In this document: positions 8,161-15,000 of the stretch, one piece after another
Position numbering within the stretch: the stretch's first letter is position 1
Layout: each line of letters opens with the position of its first letter
Assembly (NCBI GenBank): GCA_910585215.1
Contig: CAJUDQ010000040.1
Coordinates: 1 to 30,039, forward strand
From: an uncultured Lachnospiraceae bacterium
Lineage (GTDB): Bacteria > Bacillota > Clostridia > Lachnospirales > Lachnospiraceae
Reading direction: 5' to 3'
DNA length: 30,039 bases
The notes under the pieces: model-generated
The model's database searches: none
Told to the model about the DNA's origin: nothing
The model's input: only the letters and a program-made list of their open reading frames with translations
Position numbers and translations under genes: made by a program

Positions 8161-8742
8161 TTAGGCTACTTCGATTCCATAATGTCCGCATAATGCTGCA
8201 AGTCCGCCCTGAAAACCGCTTCCAATCGCATTAAACTTCCACTCATTTCCATGCTTGTACAGCTCTCCTACCACGACCGCAGTTTCAATTGAGAAGTCCT
8301 CGCCCAAATCATAGTGAATCAGCTCTGTATTTGTTGCCTCATCTACGATTCTGATATATGCATTGCTTACCTGCCCAAAATTCTGCCTTCTGATATCCGC
8401 ATCATAAATGGTAACCGTAAATGCAATCTTGGTAACATTTGCCGGAATCTTGGTCAAATCCACCATAATCTGCTCATCGTCGCCATCTCCCTCACCGGTC
8501 AGGTTATCTCCCATATGTTCTACAGCCTCGCTTGGATGCTTAAGATTTCCATAGAAAATAAATTCCTTCTCTGTTGGACATTTTCCGCTGTCTCCCAAAA
8601 GAAACGCTGCTGCGTCAAGGTCAAAATCATTGCCTGAATCAAACGCATTGACATCCCATCCAAGACCTACCATAATGCTTTTCAGGCCCGGATTTCCCTT
8701 TGTTAAATCAACTTTCTGACCTTTTGTCAAATTAATCGGCAT
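8161..8742 (-). CDS. terD: TerD-family Ca2+-binding stress protein, first copy
   Basis: A 193-residue TerD protein. Motifs: GLGWDVNAF (26-34), FDLDAAAF (40-47), HMGDNLTG and GDGDDEQI (85-92), and the C-terminal EWKFNAIGSG. It is the first of three terD genes, starting 21 bases after telA, so it is probably translated from the same message. TerD proteins are thought to act in a membrane-associated complex with TerC-like and TelA-like partners; here no TerC gene is seen and a Ca2+ pump takes the place at the operon end. AGGAGG precedes the ATG. Identification is secure; the physiological stress is not known. Confidence 0.93.
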   Translation of the reverse strand: MPINLTKGQKVDLTKGNPGLKSIMVGLGWDVNAFDSGNDFDLDAAAFLLGDSGKCPTEKEFIFYGNLKHPSEAVEHMGDNLTGEGDGDDEQIMVDLTKIPANVTKIAFTVTIYDADIRRQNFGQVSNAYIRIVDEATNTELIHYDLGEDFSIETAVVVGELYKHGNEWKFNAIGSGFQGGLAALCGHYGIEVA

Positions 8743-8763
8743 AATAAATCCTCCTATAAATAA

Positions 8764-9915
8764 TTATTTTTTATCTGGCATATGATACATCCTGTTAAAA
8801 TCACTCTTGATTGTCTCAAGTCTGGCCTGGTCCTCCACGCGTTTTTTCTTCGCGTTTTCCTGAATCTGCCTTGTCTCTTCAATTCCATTCATGATTGTTC
8901 TCCAGGTTGTCTCCAATGTCTCTATTTTAATCGAACTTCCGGATGCCAGCCTTGCAGTCATTTTGGACTGCTCTACTGTATTCCGTGCGTTTTTAACCAG
9001 CATTTCATTTGTCTTTTCATCCAGGGCGGACATTGCCTCTGCCTGAATTTTCTGGCGTTTCAACATAATCGCCTGTGCAAGTGCCTGTTTAAATACAGGA
9101 AGTGTTACGATAAATGCTGAATTAATTTTTCTGACCAGATTCATATTGCTGAATTCCATTGTTTTAATCATAGGAATAGACTGCATGGCCACATTTTCCG
9201 CTGTACGCAAATCCTGCGTACGCTGTTCCAGCATGGCAAGTGCCTGATTTAATGTCTGTATTTCAAACTGTATGGAATTGTCGCCGCTGGTCTCCATATC
9301 CTGTGTACGCTGTTGAATATAAGCCTCTATTTCCCTGCAGCCCTGTTCACCCGCCAATATGTATTTTACCAAATCGTGATAGTAATTTACATTTGCGTTA
9401 AACATATCATCCAGTTTACGGTTTGACTGCTTGATTTCCTGCTCATAACCCTTAAGCTGCACATAGATTTTATCTACTTCCTCTCCCATGGTATGATATT
9501 TTGCCAGTATTTTTTCAAGCTGCTTTTTTAAATTGCCAAACAGCTTTCCAAACAATCCCGGATTCTCCCTGATTTCATCAATATCAAACTTCTGCATGAT
9601 TTTTGCCAGAGTGTTCAGCATTTCACTGGAATCATCAAGCTGTGACATACTCATGCTGTTTAATACCACATCCGAGCATTTTGATATTTCTTCTGCCGCC
9701 TCTGCTCCAAAAGATACGATTGTTTCCAGACTATATACATCTATCTGGCTTGCAAGCGCATCCACTTCCGGCGAATTTGTAAGTGCAGTACTCATCTGTT
9801 CCCTGTCTGCAACAATATCATACTCCTGCACTACCTCGATTTCCTGCTGTGGCTGTGCTGCCGCTACGGCTGGAACCTGTGTCTGTCCTGCCGGTTTTTT
9901 AAAATCCAATGCCAT
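8764..9915 (-). CDS. telA: TelA-family toxic anion resistance protein
   Basis: A 383-residue protein with the long helical, coiled-coil composition of the TelA family (usual length 330-400). An N-terminal Ala/Gln/Pro-rich tail (residues 5-27) is followed by helices rich in Glu, Gln and Lys, a YHTMGEEVDKIY segment, the Q-R-QDM and LEQRTQDLR segments, and a conserved IPMIKTMEFSN / FIVTLPVFKQALAQAI region near residues 245-285. TelA proteins are cytoplasmic and occur with TerD in tellurite-resistance and stress loci; their biochemical role is unsettled. It lies 34 bases after the YceG-like gene and 21 before terD, with GAGAGGA before the ATG. Confidence 0.92.
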   Translation of the reverse strand: MALDFKKPAGQTQVPAVAAAQPQQEIEVVQEYDIVADREQMSTALTNSPEVDALASQIDVYSLETIVSFGAEAAEEISKCSDVVLNSMSMSQLDDSSEMLNTLAKIMQKFDIDEIRENPGLFGKLFGNLKKQLEKILAKYHTMGEEVDKIYVQLKGYEQEIKQSNRKLDDMFNANVNYYHDLVKYILAGEQGCREIEAYIQQRTQDMETSGDNSIQFEIQTLNQALAMLEQRTQDLRTAENVAMQSIPMIKTMEFSNMNLVRKINSAFIVTLPVFKQALAQAIMLKRQKIQAEAMSALDEKTNEMLVKNARNTVEQSKMTARLASGSSIKIETLETTWRTIMNGIEETRQIQENAKKKRVEDQARLETIKSDFNRMYHMPDKK

Positions 9916-9949
9916 AGATTATCCTCTCTTTCTTTTTTCTTGGACGCTT

Positions 9950-12217
9950 TTAATTGTTTCTTCCGAACAATTTCTGCCGCCATGAATGACGTGTATTTGA
10001 TGAACTCAAATCAGGGACTGTCAAATCATAAACATATTCTCCAATCTGATGCTCTTCCATCACCTTTTTATTAAAATACTTCTCTACACTTTGATATCCG
10101 GTAGGTACAAAAAACAGAATATCAAAACCAGCAAGATTTAAAAATGCCATAGCTATACTGTCTTCGAGAGAAATCATATTTTCTCTTGTATTAATATAAA
10201 TCACTTTCGGATTTTTTTTCGTAAAATCAAATTTCTGAATCCGCCTTAAAATATCTTTGTTCAGATTTAAAACTACGGAGATAATTGTATATTCTGTTCC
10301 GTTTTCAAAGGTTCCCCGAATCAATTTCTGTTCAATCAAAAGCTGCAGCTTTTCCAGAATATGATTTTGTATATCTTCTCTCAAATATCCATACTGATAA
10401 GCCTTATGAGCCTTTATTTTTTCCTTTAAAAGCCTTCTGTTTTTAAAAAACTCTGTGACATACTGTTTCACAGGATTTTCATCTGTGGAAGAAAGAAACG
10501 GCGCCTGTTTGATTACAAAGACATCCTCTGTAATCAGATTTCTGATACTGTCCCAGTAATTTTCAATCTGTCCATTTTTCACACCAGAAGCCTTGGCAAA
10601 TATAACTGGTATATTTACCACTGAATCAACTGTGCTGAAATTCGGCCGGTATTTTAATTCCTGATTCCACAAAATAGCGATTTCCTCATACATCGTTTGA
10701 AGTGTTACAGAAACGGCTCTGCCATACTGCTGATTGCGGTATATGCCCGAATCCTGATACATCAGCTCATCAAGCTCCCTTTCTGCATGATATGCAGCAG
10801 TGCCCATGCGGATATCTGAATTTTCCCTTGGAAATTTCTCTACTGTCAGAGAATCCCGATAATTGATTTCATATAACAGCTTATCTTCCAGACAGCATTT
10901 TGTATTTAAATTTGGATTTAAAATAAGCACATCCGCCGGAAGCCTTGCTAAAAATTTTAAAAACAGTTCTTCATTTTCATTTTTACAGCCGCCCAGATAA
11001 ATAAAAACGCCGATATCCGGCTGCTTCCAGTTCTTAAAAAGCTCATGCTGATAACGTTTCTGCCAGCAGAGAAGATAGACTGCTTTATTTGTAAGTTTAT
11101 TGAGATTCATGCCTTCCTGCGCCTCCGCTTCCACCATAACATCAATAAACGCCTTATTCATCAGCCTTTCCAGCTCCATATTTGCTGTATATTTCAGATT
11201 TGACGACAAATCAATCAGCATCTGGTCGCGGTTTTTATAATTATTTCTGCGAATACTGCTGATTTCCTCCATAGAAGGAGCAGGAATCCTATTTTCTATA
11301 ATAACAATCTGTCTTTTTGCACTTTTTATCTCAAGTTGAAATTGATATAATTCATTCAGATAAGTAAGCTTATCTTCCACTCCATTGATTCTGATAAAAC
11401 AATTATAAAACAGTTTTTTGTCTGTTCCCCTTGTCAAAACACTTTTGCTGATATCCCAAAGACCCTTTCCTTCTATCCATGCATTGGTACAGTTTAAAAG
11501 CTGTGGTAAAATTCCATATAACCTCTGAAGATTCATCTGATTTTCCAGCTCTTTCCGAATCCATTTGATACTGAAATCCTGAGGAAATGCAGTAGTTCCA
11601 GACTGAAAATTTATGGAAAATTTTGATTCGGGGTCCAGTTTTTTGTAAGAGGCATCTCCTTTGTACTGGAGAAGCACAACATCACAGCCGGCATTGGATA
11701 AGATAGTAATCAGCTTTAATTCATAATTGCTTACCTCTCCCTCATATAAAATCTTCGGAATTTTGTTTTCTCCAAGCTGGCTGACAATACGTTCAAATTT
11801 ATAATACAGCCAGCACATAAATTTAATATATGCATTTTTGAGCATATTATCATTTTTTCCGGATTTTCTCATTTCATCCAAGGTATCATAAACAGACATG
11901 GATATGGTCTGTCTCTGATAGTCGTTCATTCTGGGCAGCCATTTTTTCAGACTTGTCCCGATAAATCCCACACTCATCTGAAAATTCATTCCCATAATTT
12001 CATTATAATATTCCAGATTTTTTTCAGTCGGGTTTGGAATTTTTCCCTCTATGACTACTCCCGTTTTTCTGGCTTCCTCATAATATTTCAGTATGAAATT
12101 TTTAATTTCTTCGCTGTAATTATTTATTCGATAGAAATATACGCCCTTTTCACGTCTGTTGTTTAAATCAGTAAAATAATCCTGCAAATTTTGAAGTTGT
12201 TTGTGTTCAAACATCAT
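9950..12217 (-). CDS. YceG-like protein of the Ter system, with an internal duplication
   Basis: A 755-residue cytoplasmic protein resembling the Bacillus YceG family found with TelA and TerD in Ter loci, but considerably longer than I recall for Bacillus YceG (about 540). Two regions look alike: one near residues 140-210 (CW, then IPKILYEG, E, then NAGCDVVLL) and one near 385-455 (CW, then FIYLGG, E-E, then PADVLIL). The same module also appears in the protease encoded at 15001-16461. The C-terminal part has an alpha/beta segment ending in FDILFFVPTGY. No signal peptide or membrane segment is seen. It is the first gene of the core operon and overlaps nothing; AAAGGTGAG precedes the ATG. Biochemical function is unknown. 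Confidence 0.82.
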   Translation of the reverse strand: MMFEHKQLQNLQDYFTDLNNRREKGVYFYRINNYSEEIKNFILKYYEEARKTGVVIEGKIPNPTEKNLEYYNEIMGMNFQMSVGFIGTSLKKWLPRMNDYQRQTISMSVYDTLDEMRKSGKNDNMLKNAYIKFMCWLYYKFERIVSQLGENKIPKILYEGEVSNYELKLITILSNAGCDVVLLQYKGDASYKKLDPESKFSINFQSGTTAFPQDFSIKWIRKELENQMNLQRLYGILPQLLNCTNAWIEGKGLWDISKSVLTRGTDKKLFYNCFIRINGVEDKLTYLNELYQFQLEIKSAKRQIVIIENRIPAPSMEEISSIRRNNYKNRDQMLIDLSSNLKYTANMELERLMNKAFIDVMVEAEAQEGMNLNKLTNKAVYLLCWQKRYQHELFKNWKQPDIGVFIYLGGCKNENEELFLKFLARLPADVLILNPNLNTKCCLEDKLLYEINYRDSLTVEKFPRENSDIRMGTAAYHAERELDELMYQDSGIYRNQQYGRAVSVTLQTMYEEIAILWNQELKYRPNFSTVDSVVNIPVIFAKASGVKNGQIENYWDSIRNLITEDVFVIKQAPFLSSTDENPVKQYVTEFFKNRRLLKEKIKAHKAYQYGYLREDIQNHILEKLQLLIEQKLIRGTFENGTEYTIISVVLNLNKDILRRIQKFDFTKKNPKVIYINTRENMISLEDSIAMAFLNLAGFDILFFVPTGYQSVEKYFNKKVMEEHQIGEYVYDLTVPDLSSSNTRHSWRQKLFGRNN

Positions 12218-12287
12218 TTATGATACTCACCTTTAAATTATTCTGTCAATCTTTTCGTTGTCGTCTTTTTATTGTAAATTATTTTCC

Positions 12288-12355
12288 TTGTAAATTATCT
12301 TTTATTATAAACTGTCTTTCTTTGTAAACTATCTTTTATTATACACTGTCTCTCT
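12288..12355 (-). repeat. Tandem 34-bp direct repeat carrying TATAAT
   Basis: Two adjacent 34-base units (12288-12321 and 12322-12355) differ at only three or four positions, and the TTGTAAATTAT start of the unit recurs a third time at about 12272. Read on the minus strand each unit holds TATAAT and TTTACA, but the TTTACA-to-TATAAT spacing is only 13, so I cannot call a clean promoter. It sits in the 164-base gap before the YceG-like gene, where the core Ter operon should have its control region. No terminator is visible after the rhomboid gene. Confidence 0.6.
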
Positions 12356-12381
12356 TTATATTTTTTCTGACTGTTGTTCTG

Positions 12382-12963
12382 TTACCTTTTTCTATTCAGT
12401 ATAAATCCAAGCCACGCACCGATAATCCCGCCGATAATATGGCTTAAATTGGCTACATTATCCCGCACAAAAATTCCCTGATAAACCTGCTGACCGATAT
12501 AGATAACTGCTACCAGTATAAAAGTAATTGGAATACTTCCATTTTTCATGCTGGTAATAGAGGATAATAATATCAGGGCAAATACGACTCCGCTGGCTCC
12601 AAGCATTTGTGTCCTTGGGAACAGAATATAATTTGCAATACCTGTACCAAGTGCTGTGACCAGTATAACAAATATCATATTGGCTGAACCATATTTTTCC
12701 TCCAGAAGAGGACCAACAATCAGGATAAGCATAATATTACCCATAAAATGGTCCCAACCGGCATGACCGAAAATATGACCGACAAAACGGACATAAGTCA
12801 TCGGATTCAGAAGTGAAGAATGATACTCGCTGAATATTAAGTTTGTACTTGCATGGGACGTAACACTGTCTAAAATCAATGCAAGAAAACATATAATGGT
12901 AAATCCGAGGATTACGGGAGAATTGAAGGAAAACTTCAGCTCAAATTTGTTTCTTCCTGCCAT
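12382..12963 (-). CDS. Rhomboid-family intramembrane serine protease
   Basis: A 193-residue protein with six likely membrane segments, the minimal bacterial rhomboid core. The catalytic dyad is visible: S124 in GASGVVFA and H175 in NLSHIIGG. N76 in HFMGNIMLI and the GHAGWDHF loop match the oxyanion and L1 regions. It should cleave membrane-anchored substrates within the bilayer. AAGGAGG precedes the ATG, and a consensus promoter lies at 13025-13053. It runs towards the YceG-like gene with no terminator between, so it may be co-transcribed with the Ter operon. The substrate is unknown; a role in Ter signalling would be inference from position. Confidence 0.9.
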   Translation of the reverse strand: MAGRNKFELKFSFNSPVILGFTIICFLALILDSVTSHASTNLIFSEYHSSLLNPMTYVRFVGHIFGHAGWDHFMGNIMLILIVGPLLEEKYGSANMIFVILVTALGTGIANYILFPRTQMLGASGVVFALILLSSITSMKNGSIPITFILVAVIYIGQQVYQGIFVRDNVANLSHIIGGIIGAWLGFILNRKR

Positions 12964-13024
12964 GAAAAAGGAACCTCCTTGATAGTTTGTTTTTTACAGA
13001 AAATTGCTTTGTATTTCCTATGCC

Positions 13025-13053
13025 ATTATAGCATTGAATGGGCGGGATTTCAA
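13025..13053 (-). promoter_or_regulatory. Promoter of the rhomboid gene, possibly of the Ter operon
   Basis: Minus-strand TTGAAA (13053..13048), 17-base spacer, TATAAT (13030..13025), about 60 bases before the rhomboid ATG. With no terminator before 4100, this may be the main promoter for rhomboid, YceG-like, telA, terD and the Ca2+ pump. Confidence 0.75.
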
Positions 13054-13074
13054 GCAATTGTTGGATATTTATGG

Positions 13075-13147
13075 ATTTTTCAAAAAGAACTTTCAGTGTC
13101 TGACAAAAGTTATTTAAATAAATAACAAGCATGTCCGACATTGAAAG
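13075..13147 (-). terminator. Long hairpin terminator after the PC4-like gene
   Basis: Minus-strand arms 13147..13132 and 13105..13090 pair through CTTTCA, TGTC and GACA blocks with two mismatches; an inner stem GTTATTT/AAATAAC extends it. TTCTTTTTG follows on the minus strand. It separates the PC4-like gene from the rhomboid promoter. Confidence 0.75.
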
Positions 13148-13167
13148 CTCTTTTGCAACAGATTGCG

Positions 13168-13398
13168 TTATCCTTCATCAGAAACAATTTTGGCGAGAAT
13201 TTTGTATAATTCCTGAACTTCTTCTTTTGTGAGTGTAATTCCTTTGCCCATTTTTTCATGCTCCGGTGCCCAGTCTCTGATATCATATTTTGGCGCTGCA
13301 CCGTTCCATGAAATAAGATTGACTTCTTTTGTCCAGCCTTTTGCACTTTCCGAAATATTTCCCAGCTCTTCTCTGATTTCATATTTTATATCTGCCAT
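13168..13398 (-). CDS. PC4/YdbC-family ssDNA-binding protein
   Basis: A 76-residue protein of the bacterial PC4 (transcriptional coactivator p15) family, like YdbC. It shows the typical ADIKYEI start, the central KGWTKEVNLISWNG strand pair, KYDIRDWAPEHEKMGKG, and a C-terminal helix TKEEVQELYKIL. Members bind single-stranded DNA as dimers. The ATG at 13398 is chosen, rather than longer frames, because AAGGAG lies seven bases upstream and family members start here. It has its own promoter and terminator, so is a single-gene unit. Its position beside Ter genes is interesting because Ter systems were proposed to include DNA-processing partners; the gene is also common elsewhere, so linkage may be chance. 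Confidence 0.9.
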   Translation of the reverse strand: MADIKYEIREELGNISESAKGWTKEVNLISWNGAAPKYDIRDWAPEHEKMGKGITLTKEEVQELYKILAKIVSDEG

Positions 13399-13470
13399 AA
13401 TAATCTCCTTTTCTTTTTTATACAACATTTTTTACCAAATTCCAGAAAGAATATTTGTTACTTAATAAGT

Positions 13471-13499
13471 ACTATGTCACTTTTTTGTTATTTTGTCAA
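13471..13499 (-). promoter_or_regulatory. Promoter of the PC4-like gene
   Basis: Minus-strand TTGACA (13499..13494), 17-base spacer, CATAGT (13476..13471), about 75 bases before the ATG. The -35 is perfect, the -10 matches 4 of 6. Confidence 0.55.
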
Positions 13500-13584
13500 C
13501 AACAATTTAATTTTTTATTTCAATTATAATAAAATTATGATTAGATTAAAAATCACTTTGACAGGCCTTATCAGAAACTACCTG

Positions 13585-13613
13585 TTGACATTCTGTTTTG
13601 TCTGTGCTACAAT
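13585..13613 (+). promoter_or_regulatory. Promoter of the riboswitch-controlled antiporter
   Basis: TTGACA (13585-13590), 17-base spacer, TACAAT (13608-13613). The start of transcription should fall near 13620, directly at the 5' edge of the fluoride aptamer. Confidence 0.85.
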
Positions 13614-13619
13614 CCCAGA

Positions 13620-13714
13620 TATCGGGAATGAAGTTCTCCCGTGGGAAACCAAAACCGCATTTATGCTGATGACTTCTGCCAAATCTGCGCAGAAGTTGTC
13701 GGCTTTTTTGTTTT
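13620..13714 (+). promoter_or_regulatory. Fluoride riboswitch (crcB motif) with terminator switch
   Basis: The leader carries the conserved crcB-motif elements. Stem GGGA (13624-13627) pairs with TCCC (13637-13640) around the loop ATGAAGTTC; stem GCAT (13657-13660) pairs with ATGC (13663-13666); TGATGACTTC follows. Loop bases GAAGT (13630-13634) pair with ACTTC (13672-13676), the pseudoknot that in known examples is GGAGT/ACTCC, so the pairing has covaried. The same ACTTCTGC (13672-13679) can instead pair with GCAGAAGT (13689-13696), followed by a TTTTTTG run at 13704-13710, making a terminator. Fluoride binding would stabilise the pseudoknot and block the terminator, switching the antiporter on. 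Confidence 0.9.
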
Positions 13715-13721
13715 ATAGGAA

Positions 13722-13769
13722 ATTGCTATAAGCAGCTCGAAAGGGCAGCTGTATTATCTGCATAGCAAT
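13722..13769 (+). repeat. Second leader hairpin between riboswitch and antiporter
   Basis: ATTGCTAT (13722-13729) pairs perfectly with ATAGCAAT (13762-13769), and CAGCT (13733-13737) with AGCTG (13747-13751) inside. No U-run follows, so it is not a terminator. It lies between the riboswitch terminator and the AAGGAGG at 13807-13813; its role is unknown. Confidence 0.5.
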
Positions 13770-13821
13770 ATTTTCCGGCTATAAAACAAACATTAACCAT
13801 ATATAAAAGGAGGAATTTTTC

Positions 13822-15000
13822 ATGTTGACAAGTATTGCATTGATTTTATTGCTGGGACTTCTTTTGGGAAGTCTGTTTACAAAAGCCAGACTGCCGGGAC
13901 TTTTGGGAATGATTCTGACAGGAATTGTGTTAAGCCCCCATGCACTGAATCTGATTGATTCTTCTATCTTAAATATTTCAGCAGATTTGCGCCAGATTGC
14001 GCTTATTATTATTCTGACAAGAGCCGGTCTGTCACTGAATATTTCAGACCTGAAACAGGCTGGCAGACCGGCAGTTCTTATGTGTTTTGTTCCTGCATGT
14101 GCAGAAATTATCGGCACACTTATTTTGGCTCCTGTTTTGCTTGATGTCACAATATTGGAAGCTGCAATTATCGGAAGTGTTATTGCAGCTGTATCTCCTG
14201 CTGTTATTGTTCCAAGAATGATTGAGCTTATGGAAAAAGGATACGGTCGGAAACACAGTATTCCTCAGATTATACTGGCGGGCGCCTCTGTGGACGATGT
14301 GTTTGTAATTGTTCTATTTACCTCGTTTACTGCTCTGGCAGACACAGGCGTTCTATCTGCCGGCAGTTTTTTGAAAATACCTGTATCCATTCTAATGGGT
14401 ATTGTCACAGGAGCAGTGGTTGGGGCTTTACTGGTAATATTTTTCAAAAAATTTCATATGCGGGATTCTGTAAAAATTTTAATTCTTCTCAGTCTCTCTT
14501 TTTTATCCCTTGAGCTTCAAAACCGGCTGGAAGAAATTATTCCAATCTCAGGACTTCTGGCTGTTATGAGCCTTGGAATTACAATAAAACAGAAATACTG
14601 TACATTGGCAGTCAGACTGTCAAATAAATACAATAAGCTGTGGGTAGCGGCAGAAATCTTTTTGTTTGTGCTTGTCGGAGCAACCGTTGACTTGAAATAT
14701 GCCGCAGCCGCAGGTATAAAGACCGCATTATTCATTCTGGGTGCTTTATTTTTTCGAATGTTGGGAGTTGCTCTCTCTCTGACAAAGACAAAGCTTACCA
14801 GAAAAGAAAAAGTTTTTTGTATGCTTGCCTATACTCCCAAAGCAACTGTACAGGCAGCAATTGGAGCCATACCGCTAACTATGGGGTTATCCTGCGGACA
14901 GACCGTACTGACAGCTGCGGTGCTGTCTATCCTTATTACAGCGCCTTTTGGAGCGATTTGCATAGATGCTATGTATCAAAAACTGCTGAGCAGAACATAA
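13822..15000 (+). CDS. Cation/proton antiporter under fluoride riboswitch control
   Basis: A 392-residue membrane protein with about 12 segments, a CPA-superfamily (Na+/H+ exchanger) transporter. Visible landmarks are the LPGLLGMILTGIVLSP opening near residue 25, LTRAGLSL in the fourth segment, SPAVIVPRM, and GASVDDVF, whose paired Asp residues match the ion-binding motif of these antiporters. No C-terminal TrkA/RCK domain is present. Na+/H+ antiporter genes are established members of the fluoride-riboswitch regulon, presumably to cope with the acid or ion load of HF entry, or to move fluoride itself. AAGGAGG precedes the ATG. Its TAA abuts the stop codon of the opposing protease gene with no spacer. 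Confidence 0.9.
   Translation: MLTSIALILLLGLLLGSLFTKARLPGLLGMILTGIVLSPHALNLIDSSILNISADLRQIALIIILTRAGLSLNISDLKQAGRPAVLMCFVPACAEIIGTLILAPVLLDVTILEAAIIGSVIAAVSPAVIVPRMIELMEKGYGRKHSIPQIILAGASVDDVFVIVLFTSFTALADTGVLSAGSFLKIPVSILMGIVTGAVVGALLVIFFKKFHMRDSVKILILLSLSFLSLELQNRLEEIIPISGLLAVMSLGITIKQKYCTLAVRLSNKYNKLWVAAEIFLFVLVGATVDLKYAAAAGIKTALFILGALFFRMLGVALSLTKTKLTRKEKVFCMLAYTPKATVQAAIGAIPLTMGLSCGQTVLTAAVLSILITAPFGAICIDAMYQKLLSRT

Noticed and set aside
12288..12355. CRISPR-like array
   Set aside because: The two 34-base units are directly adjacent with no unique spacers, so this is a simple tandem repeat.
13474..13731. 85-codon plus-strand frame before the antiporter
   Set aside because: It has no ribosome binding site and runs through the antiporter promoter, fluoride aptamer and terminator, which explain the conservation-like features.
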